NCBI GenBank assembly: GCA_050633825.1 | Contig: JBOEHG010000008.1 | Span: 56,668-120,667 of the forward strand | Direction: 5' to 3' | Length of the DNA: 64,000 nucleotides | Source: CANLBN01 sp050633825 | GTDB lineage: Bacteria > Pseudomonadota > Gammaproteobacteria > Pseudomonadales > Cellvibrionaceae | Shown: piece by piece, positions 44,824-53,260 of the stretch | Layout: each line of letters starts with the position of its first letter | Position numbering within the stretch: the stretch's first letter is position 1 | Notes under the pieces: model-generated | Told to the model about the DNA's origin: nothing | What the model saw: the letters and a program-made list of their open reading frames with translations, nothing else | The model's database searches: none | Translations under genes and position numbers: made by a program

Positions 44824-44837
44824 GTGATGAGCGTCAC
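44824..44837 (+). promoter_or_regulatory. Crp-like operator copy 3
   Basis: GTGATGAGCGTCAC with A/T flanks, centred about 62 bases upstream of the Crp-family gene. A TATACT element at 44852-44857 could be the -10, placing the dyad over the -35 region, consistent with autoregulation. Confidence 0.7.
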
Positions 44838-44892
44838 TGTATTTTTTACGATATACTAGATGTAAGCTCTACTAATGATAAAAAGGCTAGCC

Positions 44893-45570
44893 ATGGCTGA
44901 AGCACTGTATGCTGATAGCGTTATATTTAGTACTCTCTCTCCACTGCATCGTCAGCACCTTCTAAAAGGTGCAAAACTAAAGCACTATAAAAAAGGCGAG
45001 GCGATCTTTTCTCGAGGGGATCAGGGGGACTGGATGCTGATTATAGAATCGGGTGTTGTTGAAATCAGTGTTGTGGCTATGGATGGTCGGAAATCCGTAA
45101 TGAATTATATGGAAAGCGGTGAAGTCTTAGGAGAAGTTGCCATTTTAGACAATCAGGATCGCAGTGCTGATGCCATTGCCCTTGAAGAAACCTCCGGACT
45201 GATCGTTCACCGCCACACATTTAAGGCCTACCTTGAAAAAAACAATGATGCCTGTTTTGCGATTATAGAAACACTATGCAAGCGTGTCCGCAACGCGTCC
45301 GATATGTTTGAAAATCGTTCTCTTACTGCAGCCAGTGCTCGACTCGCAAGATGCATCCTGCGTATTGCGGAAAAATGGGGTGAAGAACATGACGATACTC
45401 TGGTGATTAACCATCCTATCAGTCAATCTGACTTAGGTGATTTTTCAGGTATCGCCAGAGAAAACGTTAATCGCTATATCAAGAATTGGGAAAAAGAAAA
45501 CATTCTCTCATTTAAAAAAACAGGAATTGTTTTACTGAATATAGATAAACTGGAAGAGCTTGCCTCATAA
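44893..45570 (+). CDS. Crp/Fnr-family transcriptional regulator
   Basis: 225-residue regulator with an N-terminal cyclic-nucleotide-binding fold and a C-terminal winged helix. The effector pocket has GEVLGEVAILDNQDRSADA, keeping the Glu, Arg and Ser positions that hold cAMP in CRP. The recognition helix GIARENVNRYIKNWE keeps R-E-x-x-x-R as in CRP (Arg180, Glu181, Arg185), which reads GTGA half-sites. No N-terminal cysteines for an Fe-S cluster are present, so it is not an Fnr. The ATG at 44893 with AAAAGG upstream is preferred to one six codons earlier. It is surrounded by three GTGA-N6-TCAC sites. Confidence 0.93.
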   Translation: MAEALYADSVIFSTLSPLHRQHLLKGAKLKHYKKGEAIFSRGDQGDWMLIIESGVVEISVVAMDGRKSVMNYMESGEVLGEVAILDNQDRSADAIALEETSGLIVHRHTFKAYLEKNNDACFAIIETLCKRVRNASDMFENRSLTAASARLARCILRIAEKWGEEHDDTLVINHPISQSDLGDFSGIARENVNRYIKNWEKENILSFKKTGIVLLNIDKLEELAS

Positions 45571-45657
45571 ACAAGAACACTTCCATTTTATTAAACTCAG
45601 AGAATTTTTCTCATACATAATTCCGGTGCATCATTATTTTCAATCTGTACCTATTGC

Positions 45658-46698
45658 TCAGCCATTACGATAAGTGTAGCTATAACCATTTAACGCTGGC
45701 GCACCGCCGAGATGAGCGTACAAAATTTTTGAACCCTCAGGAAAAAATCCTTTGCCAACAAGATCAATTAAACCTTGCATTGATTTACCCTCATAAACGG
45801 GGTCGGTTATCATCGCCTCGGTACGGGCTGCAAGACGTATCGCGTCATTCGTTTCTTTGGAGGGGACACCATAAGCTGGATAAGCATAGTCAGGATTAAT
45901 AACGATATCCGAGTCACTCAGTATTTGCCCAAGACCAATCAAGTCAGCAGTTTTGTGAGCAATCTCGGTTACCTGGGCTCGTGTTTGATCTACGGTACCC
46001 GATGCATCAATACCAATCACACGATCTGAACGGCCATCCACTTTAAACCCTACAACCATACCCGCCTGAGTCGAACCCGTCACGACACATACGATGATAT
46101 AGTCGAATGTAAACCCTAATTCCGCCTCTTGCTCTCGTACTTCTTCAGCAAAACCAACATAGCCTAGAGCACCATATTTGTGAACCGAGGCCCCAGCAGG
46201 AATACCATAGGGGATACCGCCTTCGTCACGCACTGATTGCATTGCTTCTTCCCAACTTTGACGAATGCCAATATCAAAACCATCATCAACCAAGCGAGAA
46301 TCTGCTCCCATTAAACGTGTCATAAGAATATTGCCAACACGATCATATACCGCGTCATCATGAGGCACCCAGCTTTCTTGAACCAAGCGACACTTCATAC
46401 CAATTTTAGCGGCTGTTGCTGCTACCATACGAGTATGGTTGGACTGTACTCCGCCAATAGACACTAACGTATCTGCACCAGAGGCAAGCGCATCAGGAAC
46501 AATATACTCCAACTTACGCAGTTTATTTCCACCCAAAGCGAGGCCAGAATTACAATCCTCACGCTTCGCATAGATTTCAACCTTATCACCCAGAGCTGAC
46601 GACAGTCGTGGTAGTTGCTCTATGGGTGTCGGCCCGAAAGTTAATGGGTAACGCTCAAATTTACCTAATAATGATTTGATCTTATTTTCTTCACTCAC
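45658..46698 (-). CDS. acdS: 1-aminocyclopropane-1-carboxylate (ACC) deaminase
   Basis: PLP enzyme of 346 residues cleaving ACC to 2-oxobutyrate and ammonia. The PLP lysine is in GGNKLRKLEY, the nucleophilic serine region is SIGGVQSNHTR, and the residues that separate true ACC deaminase from D-cysteine desulfhydrase are kept: YEGKS (Glu295 equivalent) and HLGGAPAL (Leu322 equivalent). GTG at 46698 with GAAGG nine bases upstream is the likely start; another GTG lies three codons earlier. Divergent from an Lrp-type regulator, as in known acdS-acdR pairs. Confidence 0.94.
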   Translation of the reverse strand: MSEENKIKSLLGKFERYPLTFGPTPIEQLPRLSSALGDKVEIYAKREDCNSGLALGGNKLRKLEYIVPDALASGADTLVSIGGVQSNHTRMVAATAAKIGMKCRLVQESWVPHDDAVYDRVGNILMTRLMGADSRLVDDGFDIGIRQSWEEAMQSVRDEGGIPYGIPAGASVHKYGALGYVGFAEEVREQEAELGFTFDYIIVCVVTGSTQAGMVVGFKVDGRSDRVIGIDASGTVDQTRAQVTEIAHKTADLIGLGQILSDSDIVINPDYAYPAYGVPSKETNDAIRLAARTEAMITDPVYEGKSMQGLIDLVGKGFFPEGSKILYAHLGGAPALNGYSYTYRNG

Positions 46699-46717
46699 AA
46701 AATGCACCTTCTACAAT

Positions 46718-46731
46718 AGTTGAAATCAACT
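46718..46731 (-). promoter_or_regulatory. perfect dyad upstream of acdS
   Basis: AGTTGA-AA-TCAACT, about 20 bases upstream of the acdS start. Its core GTTGAAATCAA recurs upstream of the PLP decarboxylase (51654-51664). Confidence 0.45.
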
Positions 46732-46815
46732 AAAATAATAAATTTTATTTGACGAAAGGTGCTTTCTTAATTTGATTTAAAACAGACGATTTAGAACAAA
46801 AAAATACGGGTTGAT

Positions 46816-46840
46816 ATGCTATTATTCCATAAAATAGTAT
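46816..46840. promoter_or_regulatory. candidate Lrp/AcdR-type operator
   Basis: Imperfect dyad ATxCTATT-N9-AATAGxAT in AT-rich DNA just before the regulator gene and between it and acdS. Size and composition suit an Lrp-family site. Confidence 0.45.
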
Positions 46841-46844
46841 CATT

Positions 46845-47324
46845 ATGAGACAATATTCCATGGACACTTTACTAGATCGAACTGACCTCATTATTTTGCG
46901 ACACTTACAAGATAATGGGCGCTTAAGTAATGCTGAATTGGCTGATAAGGCCAATATCAGCCCAGCTACCTGCCATCGGCGAACTCAACGCCTCTTTGAT
47001 GACGGCTATATCAACTCAGTACGTGCGCAAGTTAATCCCCAACAACTCGACTTGGGGGCTCTAGTGATAGTCGGCGTGGTCTTAGATCGCTCTACGCCAG
47101 AAAGCTTCCAAAATTTTGAGCAAGCCATACAGCAATTACCTTTCGTTTTGGAGTGTCAACTCGTCGCTGGCGATTTCGATTATTTTTTAAAAGTACGCGT
47201 TCATGATATCGCTGACTTCAATCAGTTGCATAGCCAACAACTCATTACCTTACCTGGGGTAAGGCAACTTAGAAGCTTCTTCACATTGAAGGAAGTCATT
47301 AATGATGCGCCTCTGCACTTTTAG
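46845..47324 (+). CDS. Lrp/AsnC-family regulator, probable AcdR
   Basis: 159-residue regulator with an N-terminal helix-turn-helix (LDRTDLIILRHLQDNGRLSN, ELADKANISPATCHRRTQRL) and a C-terminal ligand-binding RAM domain (VAGDFDYFLKVRVHDIADFN). Adjacent and divergent to acdS, so it likely controls ACC deaminase in response to an amino acid. ATG at 46845 is used here; an ATG five codons later (46860) would start MDTLLDRTD and is also plausible. Confidence 0.92.
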   Translation: MRQYSMDTLLDRTDLIILRHLQDNGRLSNAELADKANISPATCHRRTQRLFDDGYINSVRAQVNPQQLDLGALVIVGVVLDRSTPESFQNFEQAIQQLPFVLECQLVAGDFDYFLKVRVHDIADFNQLHSQQLITLPGVRQLRSFFTLKEVINDAPLHF

Positions 47325-47349
47325 TGCCTAGCTTATTGGCTTGCACACA

Positions 47350-48192
47350 TTAAGCAGAGTACGCTGTTACCGATTGACTAAAACCTTTTAAGGTTAATTC
47401 TTTTTTCTTATCTGCAGCAAATGTTTGCTTTGCAGCATTGATAATATCTTCACTCACAAGCGCTTCTGAAGCCTGAGCAGATGACGCCAAACGAGCGGTT
47501 AAATTAACATTGGCGCCAAAAACAGACACGTCTCGAAACGACCCTTTCGCGGCACTAACAACACTAATATACATAGAACCGGTATGCGCACCAACGCCTA
47601 CAGGAATGACCTTACCTTCATGGTCCTTAATAGAATGCCTCGCTACTTCAATGGCCGTATTGAGGCATTTTTTAGCATGTTCTTCACCACAGAAACCGGG
47701 AGGCCATGTAGCGACAATACAATCACCATAAAAAGCAGCAACAAAACCGTCATTATCAATGATGATATTCGTAGCAGCATCGAGAAAAGCATTGATTCGC
47801 TGACTCACATCCAAAGGGTTCGCATGTTCGGCATAATCGGTAGAACCACGAATATCAACAAATAACATAGACAAGTCTATTTCAGCCCCACCGGGATGCG
47901 CTTCAATAAAGCTATCACAAGCGTTACAAAAGTTAGGGTTTCGATTATTTCTTGCTTTACCTTTAAAACGCATCAGCCAACCGCCGATCCCTTTAAATGG
48001 TGCATTACATAATTTACAACGGGGATCACTGGGTAACTTTTTATTCCACTTTTGCATTTTTTTTAATTCAGGGGCACCGATACCAAACACTTGCTGCCAT
48101 AGCGCTTCGTTACCCATTTTTTTTTCGAATTTTTCTTGGGCTTGTGTCTCTGTATTTTTTTCAATTTCAACGGTATCAGTCATCGTGCTCAC
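47350..48192 (-). CDS. class III nucleotide cyclase with zinc-ribbon-like N terminus
   Basis: 280-residue soluble protein. A CxxC pair (Cys59, Cys62, in CKLCNAPF) and a second (Cys89, Cys92, CNACDSF) suggest a zinc site ahead of the cyclase domain. The catalytic domain has metal ligands Asp113 (FVDIRGST) and Asp157 (YGDCIV) and the transition-state pair Asn230/Arg234 (VNLTARL). The position of the purine-selecting lysine (KxxGD) is Ala153, so the nucleotide made is not certain to be cAMP. Third gene of the decarboxylase operon, 35 bases after its neighbour. Confidence 0.88.
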   Translation of the reverse strand: MSTMTDTVEIEKNTETQAQEKFEKKMGNEALWQQVFGIGAPELKKMQKWNKKLPSDPRCKLCNAPFKGIGGWLMRFKGKARNNRNPNFCNACDSFIEAHPGGAEIDLSMLFVDIRGSTDYAEHANPLDVSQRINAFLDAATNIIIDNDGFVAAFYGDCIVATWPPGFCGEEHAKKCLNTAIEVARHSIKDHEGKVIPVGVGAHTGSMYISVVSAAKGSFRDVSVFGANVNLTARLASSAQASEALVSEDIINAAKQTFAADKKKELTLKGFSQSVTAYSA

Positions 48193-48227
48193 CTTTTTAT
48201 ATTATTTTATATTTCTATTTTACAGCA

Positions 48228-49172
48228 CTATTTAATAGCCCAATATACTCTAGGGGTTTGGCTAATATAACCCGGGTTAACCTGACCATCCTCACTCTTA
48301 CACGGCATCACTCTATCAGTAAAATAACTACCGGCAGGGCCATTACAAACCCCGGTAAACTGTAAAAAAGTACAGCCTGCTGTTACCCGTAAGCGTTCTC
48401 CCATACCTCGATATAAAACTTCTACTGACTCACCCTCTTCAAATACATTTTGGCAAGGGATAGTCGGCTCGCCGGTTATCGGATCAAATAGTGAAATTTT
48501 AGGGACAGTAATAACAACACCCGCTTCCAATAAAGGTTTATCTAACCAAGCTGGAGCACCCAATAACGACATCACATGGTCATAATCAGGCCCAAAAACA
48601 GCAGGTTCGAATGAATTAGTTGCTAAAGAAGCCGTTTGCAAATTAGTCATGTGCGCTTCTTCATCTTTACCGAATAGAAAGTACGTCCCATAAGGCGGTA
48701 ATTGTGTATGGTGAGCAAAGGGACGAAATAAAACAATGTGCTCAACGGTAACCTCTAAGTCTGAAAAAACGGGGGTAGTATATTTACGTTTCCACGGAAT
48801 AAAGTGTGGATCAGTGGCCGCATCTTCTTCCGGGAACGGTGGCAACCCTTGATAAATATCTGCCTTAAATTTTTTAACGGTGCCATTGGCTAACTCGGGA
48901 ATTGAATATTCACCAAAGAGGTCATCAACCGGTTCACCACTCTGGTTAACCAGCATAAAAGTATCACGAGGCGCGTGACTTCTAAGCTCTGCAAGCTGCT
49001 GTCGAATGTCATCATCAATAGTGACTTTAATAATAATTTGATATTTATGTAGCTCGCAATGATATTGCGTCATGTGCACGCCAAAAAGCTGTTCCCCACC
49101 AACGACTACGAACGCATGTTGATGACGCATATTATTGATAAAAGGGCCTGATCCATGTTGCATAGTGTTCAT
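48228..49172 (-). CDS. conserved-looking cytoplasmic protein, family not recognised
   Basis: 314 residues, no signal peptide or membrane helix. The ATG at 49172 has AAGG upstream; a GTG three codons earlier is an alternative. The start (RHQHAFVVVGGEQLFGVHMT) and an inner segment (EEAHMTNLQTASLATNSFEP) hint at histidines in strands. Other stretches are Pro- and Asp-rich and look beta-sandwich-like. I see no catalytic signature I can name. It lies between a PLP decarboxylase (46 bases upstream) and the cyclase (35 bases downstream), so all three are probably co-transcribed and co-functional. Confidence 0.7.
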   Translation of the reverse strand: MNTMQHGSGPFINNMRHQHAFVVVGGEQLFGVHMTQYHCELHKYQIIIKVTIDDDIRQQLAELRSHAPRDTFMLVNQSGEPVDDLFGEYSIPELANGTVKKFKADIYQGLPPFPEEDAATDPHFIPWKRKYTTPVFSDLEVTVEHIVLFRPFAHHTQLPPYGTYFLFGKDEEAHMTNLQTASLATNSFEPAVFGPDYDHVMSLLGAPAWLDKPLLEAGVVITVPKISLFDPITGEPTIPCQNVFEEGESVEVLYRGMGERLRVTAGCTFLQFTGVCNGPAGSYFTDRVMPCKSEDGQVNPGYISQTPRVYWAIK

Positions 49173-49218
49173 TGTTTTCACCTTATTTATATGTCGCTAG
49201 CTGAATATTCAATCAGCT

Positions 49219-51537
49219 CTAGAGCTTGCCAGAAGTGGAAATAGGGAGCGGGATATTGTGATTTTTCATCACTGTTTTTGCTGCTTCGTTCACGGTTTCT
49301 TTTAAGACATCCATCAATGTACTTAAAAAATTACCTTGACTGGTTGCAGTTAACCAGGGATTTTGTGTTGTTGAAATAATAAAACTAACAGGAATTTCTT
49401 TTTTCGGATCTAATATTACGCCGGCTCGACTGGCAAAATAATCAACAAAATCATTGCCATAATTTGCAGGATCAAATTGAGAAGAGGTTACAATCATACT
49501 TGGTTTTTTATTTTTTGTTTTATCGCGGCTGTCTGCATCCGTACTGTCTATATCAATCGTAGTAAAACTGAGCGTGTGATAAATCAAATCATTCAATTCA
49601 TTCATCAAGGTGACATCCGTATTAATGCCATCCCTTGTTTTAAAGTTAAAGGCATAGGCAATGATGCTTAAGTCCGAACCAATAGCTTTAAATAATGCCA
49701 ATGCCCTTTTAGACCTTTCATTATCTTTTTTAAAAAAATCAAACAACTCATCATTTTCCAGCGGTACAATTTGCTCTCGAAGAATTTTAATTTCTTCTTC
49801 AATACTATTTGAATTTTTTTCATGGCGCTCTGAAGGCAAACGCTGTAAAGGTGTAATGGTAAATAAATCCTCCTGTTCAGGCATAGCAACTAAGGCAGCG
49901 TAAAAGCGTTTATTGTTAAAGATACAACGGCCAAGTAGCCGACCATAACCCAAGCGATTAAGCGGGATAACAGCATGAGACAAATAGACACTGGCTGCTG
50001 CCGCGCCCGGCTTAGACCCTTCGATGCCGTAAGCACCAATATTTTTATCTTCAGGTTCATGAAAAACTACAGGGGCGGTAAATTTAATCAGTCCACGCAT
50101 GGCGCCATTGCGATAGCATAAACTGCCCGCAGGGTAAGGAATAAAACCGGATTTATGTGGATCGATGGTAATAGAATCGGCTTCAGGAAATGCGTGTAAC
50201 TGTTGTAAAACGTGTTCACTTAATTGCAGGCCCGGATGCTCATCAATATCTGTTGCTCTATCTTCACCAAAGCGACCCGTATCCACATCCAATAACATCG
50301 TTCGAAAATAGCCGCCCCATGCACCATCCACATGCAATACAAATTCCATGCCCTGCTCACGAAATTCTTCTCGTATGGCAATAATTTCAGTCAAGGGATC
50401 AACAGCACCCTCTTCTGTACTACCAATCACTGCAACAACTTGGAGTACGGGTTGCTGCCTACCCAAACATTCAGCTAATACGGCTCTAAGTGAGCGCATA
50501 TCCATACGCCCGTCATAATCGACATCAATAAACTTAATAGAATGCGTGCCCAAACCAATTAGAGTTGCACCTTTGGGCCACGAATAATGTGCCGTCTTAG
50601 GTACACAAATAACGGGTTTTGCATGATTGTAATCATCCAAATATTGTTCCCGCATGGCCATTAAGCCGATACTCTGTAAAGCGTATTTTTCAACGGCAGC
50701 CTGAATCGCTTCCGGTGTCACCAGCTTGGTAGTTTCAATCCTTTCAACAAGGCCTAATACTTCATCCACGGGGAGATTAAGTAACTCCCAATTAGACAAG
50801 GTCAGTAAGCGAACGCGTTTTTTATGGTAGGTTTTTACTGTTACCGTGCGTGCAGCTTTCATATCATCTTCCAAACGAATAGCTGCTGCCAAGGCAATGG
50901 GTAAATAAGTTAAATTACGCGCTGCCCACATGGCTTCGCCATTAGCAATAGAACCGTCACAGGTAATATGTCCCCAAGGCACGATAGATGTCGACGGCGA
51001 TGTAAATTCGTCACTGACTTGCTCTTTAAAGCCGAGCATATGACAGAGGTCCTGACCCACTAAAATTTCTAAAGCCGTTGTCACCGGCGAGGCCTCTGGC
51101 GCAACATTGTTTTGGTTGTAGAGCATCGCTGCGATATAGCCGACTACACTCGGGGTCGTCAGGTCCCAGTTCATATGGGACTGATTACGATAACTCGGCA
51201 TCGGAATTGAATCTTTTAACAGCCGTAGCATTTTTTCTAACGGCGGCTCAATGGCCGCAGTTTGTGCCTCAAAGACTGAATTACCCGCAAGCACACCATT
51301 AAAGTGTGGATCATCAGGTTCGTATTCTTCTCTCGCCTCATAATTCGCCTGCAAAGCCTGCATAATCTGTTTTTCAAACATGGCTCGATTTTCGGCTTTA
51401 GGACCAAGGAACCAAGTCGTTGCATCAACAGAGGGTTCATCCGTATGATCAATCGTCAGATATTCACATAAAGCGCGTATTTGCCGACTGACTGCATCGT
51501 CTTGGTTATCAGGGACATTCTTTTGATTGTTCTTCAT
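49219..51537 (-). CDS. large group II PLP-dependent decarboxylase
   Basis: 772-residue enzyme of the aromatic/glutamate decarboxylase superfamily, closest in motif style to bacterial tyrosine decarboxylases. Visible are WGHITCDGSIANGEAMWAAR, the PLP-stacking His in KTAHYSWPKGATL, the pyridine-binding Asp in HVDGAWGGYF, and the Schiff-base Lys in ITIDPHKSGFIPYPAGSL. N-terminal (1-100) and C-terminal (about 560-772) extensions make it longer than typical members. The start at 51537 follows AGGT; an upstream in-frame Met is less likely. The substrate is unknown: no amino-acid/amine antiporter is adjacent, unlike tyramine operons. Confidence 0.9.
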   Translation of the reverse strand: MKNNQKNVPDNQDDAVSRQIRALCEYLTIDHTDEPSVDATTWFLGPKAENRAMFEKQIMQALQANYEAREEYEPDDPHFNGVLAGNSVFEAQTAAIEPPLEKMLRLLKDSIPMPSYRNQSHMNWDLTTPSVVGYIAAMLYNQNNVAPEASPVTTALEILVGQDLCHMLGFKEQVSDEFTSPSTSIVPWGHITCDGSIANGEAMWAARNLTYLPIALAAAIRLEDDMKAARTVTVKTYHKKRVRLLTLSNWELLNLPVDEVLGLVERIETTKLVTPEAIQAAVEKYALQSIGLMAMREQYLDDYNHAKPVICVPKTAHYSWPKGATLIGLGTHSIKFIDVDYDGRMDMRSLRAVLAECLGRQQPVLQVVAVIGSTEEGAVDPLTEIIAIREEFREQGMEFVLHVDGAWGGYFRTMLLDVDTGRFGEDRATDIDEHPGLQLSEHVLQQLHAFPEADSITIDPHKSGFIPYPAGSLCYRNGAMRGLIKFTAPVVFHEPEDKNIGAYGIEGSKPGAAAASVYLSHAVIPLNRLGYGRLLGRCIFNNKRFYAALVAMPEQEDLFTITPLQRLPSERHEKNSNSIEEEIKILREQIVPLENDELFDFFKKDNERSKRALALFKAIGSDLSIIAYAFNFKTRDGINTDVTLMNELNDLIYHTLSFTTIDIDSTDADSRDKTKNKKPSMIVTSSQFDPANYGNDFVDYFASRAGVILDPKKEIPVSFIISTTQNPWLTATSQGNFLSTLMDVLKETVNEAAKTVMKNHNIPLPISTSGKL

Positions 51538-51653
51538 CACTTTACCTATGGCGATAGAGTTGAAAAGGCAATGCTGCAAAAATATACAGGTATTGATAAT
51601 AAATATATGAGCTCAAGCAGCAGCCTTTAGATCGATTTGAATAGTTTATTATT

Positions 51654-51664
51654 GTTGAAATCAA
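51654..51664 (-). promoter_or_regulatory. GTTGAAATCAA element upstream of the decarboxylase
   Basis: Same 11-base string as in the acdS promoter, containing the TTGA-AA-TCAA dyad, about 120 bases from the decarboxylase start. Confidence 0.35.
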
Positions 51665-51669
51665 TCAGC

Positions 51670-51685
51670 TGTGATGTGTATTACA
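51670..51685. promoter_or_regulatory. CRP-like site TGTGA-N6-TTACA
   Basis: One mismatch from the CRP consensus TGTGA-N6-TCACA. It lies in the divergent region about 140 bases from the decarboxylase start and about 130 from ubiE. Confidence 0.45.
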
Positions 51686-51804
51686 GCGCGGATGCTTCTA
51701 TTAAGTCAATAAGAGATGTTTTACACCATATACTTGGCAATCAACCGTTACAAGCTTGGTTTCAGCCGTTACAATAGAGCGACAATGTTAACTGCATATT
51801 GCTT

Positions 51805-52554
51805 ATGACTGACAAAAATACGACCCATTTCGGCTTCGAAGAAGTTCCTGTCGAAGAAAAAGCTAAACGCGTTGCCGGCGTGTTCCACTCCGTTGCCAGC
51901 AAGTATGACCTGATGAATGATTTAATGTCGGGAGGTGTCCATCGTTTATGGAAGCGCTTCACTATAGAAGTATCCGCAGTAAGACCAGGGCATAAGGTAC
52001 TTGATATCGCCGGCGGTACAGGTGATTTAGCGTACAAATTCTCCAAGCTTGTCGGTCAAGATGGTCAGGTTGTCTTGTCCGATATTAACTCCTCTATGTT
52101 AAATGTCGGCCGTGATCGATTGATTGACCGAGGAGTGAATAACAATATCCAGTACGCTCAACTGGATGCTCAATACCTTCCCTTTGCTGATAATACCTTT
52201 GACTGCATTACCATCGCTTTTGGCTTGCGTAATGTTACCGATAAAGCGCTAGCTTTACGCTCCATGTTACGGGTATTAAAACCCGGTGGTCGCTTATTAG
52301 TACTAGAGTTCTCAAAACCACAAAATAGCCTGCTAGAAAAAGCCTACGATGAGTATTCTTTCCGTTTACTACCGCTTATGGGTAAATTGATCACCAATGA
52401 TGCTGACAGTTATCGTTACCTTGCCGAGTCTATTCGTATGCACCCGGATCAAGAAACCTTAAAGACGATGATGGATGATGCTGGTTTCGCTAATACTGAA
52501 TTTTATAATATGACCGGCGGCGTGGTAGCTTTACACAAGGGAATCAAACCGTAG
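51805..52554 (+). CDS. ubiE: demethylmenaquinone/2-polyprenyl-benzoquinol C-methyltransferase
   Basis: 249-residue SAM-dependent C-methyltransferase of the ubiquinone/menaquinone pathways. It has VHRLWKRFTIEVSAVRPGHK, the SAM loop VLDIAGGTGDLAYKF, and the family signatures AFGLRNVTDKALALRSMLRV and ESIRMHPDQETLKTMMDDAG. ATG at 51805 is preferred over a TTG two codons earlier. First gene of ubiE-ubiJ-ubiB, the standard order. Confidence 0.97.
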   Translation: MTDKNTTHFGFEEVPVEEKAKRVAGVFHSVASKYDLMNDLMSGGVHRLWKRFTIEVSAVRPGHKVLDIAGGTGDLAYKFSKLVGQDGQVVLSDINSSMLNVGRDRLIDRGVNNNIQYAQLDAQYLPFADNTFDCITIAFGLRNVTDKALALRSMLRVLKPGGRLLVLEFSKPQNSLLEKAYDEYSFRLLPLMGKLITNDADSYRYLAESIRMHPDQETLKTMMDDAGFANTEFYNMTGGVVALHKGIKP

Positions 52555-52555
52555 A

Positions 52556-53260
52556 ATGACCCACACAGGTTTTTCCACATCGCTACTCACCGCACTCACT
52601 GCCGCTATCGAAGCAACAGTTAATACCGCTCTACGCTACGATCCTGCTAGTCGAGGGCAAATCGCCTTGATCACTGATATTTTGGCTATTGAAACGTCAC
52701 TCCCCTCTGTTGCCTCAGCTTTTGCCCCCACTCAAACATTGACGCTATATTGCCATGGGACAGAGGATGGTATTCGGGTCATGAGTTATTGCGAACACGC
52801 AGTCGCAACACATTTAAAAGGCAGCCCTATCGCATTATTGTCATTACTCAAACAACCTACCAGTCTGGCGAATAGCGGTGTAGAACTTGCGGGCAGCATT
52901 GGCTTATTGCAGCAATGGCAGACATTGCTACAACAATTGGATATTGATTGGGAAGATGCCATTAGCAGTGTTCTCGGTGATATCGCAGGCCCAATGGCCG
53001 CTGATGGCATTCGTCGTACGTTTTCTTGGTCGAAGCAACAACAAACCGAGCAGCAACGATTACTGAAAGAGTATTTACCTGAAGAACTCAATATTGTCCC
53101 CAGCAAAACAGAACTCGATAATTTCAATCAATCCGTTAGCGCCCTCTCAGTGGATACTGATCGACTCAATGCACGCTTCTCTCAGCTAAAGCAAGCTTTA
53201 GAGAAAAAGGCTCAAGCACTTAACGACACAATAAACAAGAAGAAGGAAAAAACCGAGTGA
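52556..53260 (+). CDS. ubiJ: ubiquinone biosynthesis accessory factor UbiJ
   Basis: 234-residue protein with an N-terminal SCP2 lipid-binding domain (about 15-115) and a C-terminal helical/coiled-coil tail (about 180-234, LNARFSQLKQALEKKAQALN). UbiJ helps hold hydrophobic ubiquinone intermediates in the cytosolic Ubi complex. It begins two bases after ubiE and overlaps ubiB by four bases (GTGA), so the three are tightly coupled. Confidence 0.93.
   Translation: MTHTGFSTSLLTALTAAIEATVNTALRYDPASRGQIALITDILAIETSLPSVASAFAPTQTLTLYCHGTEDGIRVMSYCEHAVATHLKGSPIALLSLLKQPTSLANSGVELAGSIGLLQQWQTLLQQLDIDWEDAISSVLGDIAGPMAADGIRRTFSWSKQQQTEQQRLLKEYLPEELNIVPSKTELDNFNQSVSALSVDTDRLNARFSQLKQALEKKAQALNDTINKKKEKTE

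Noticed and set aside
37723..51580. Mobile genomic island
   Set aside because: No integrase, transposase, tRNA target or flanking direct repeat was found. The block is described as accessory only.
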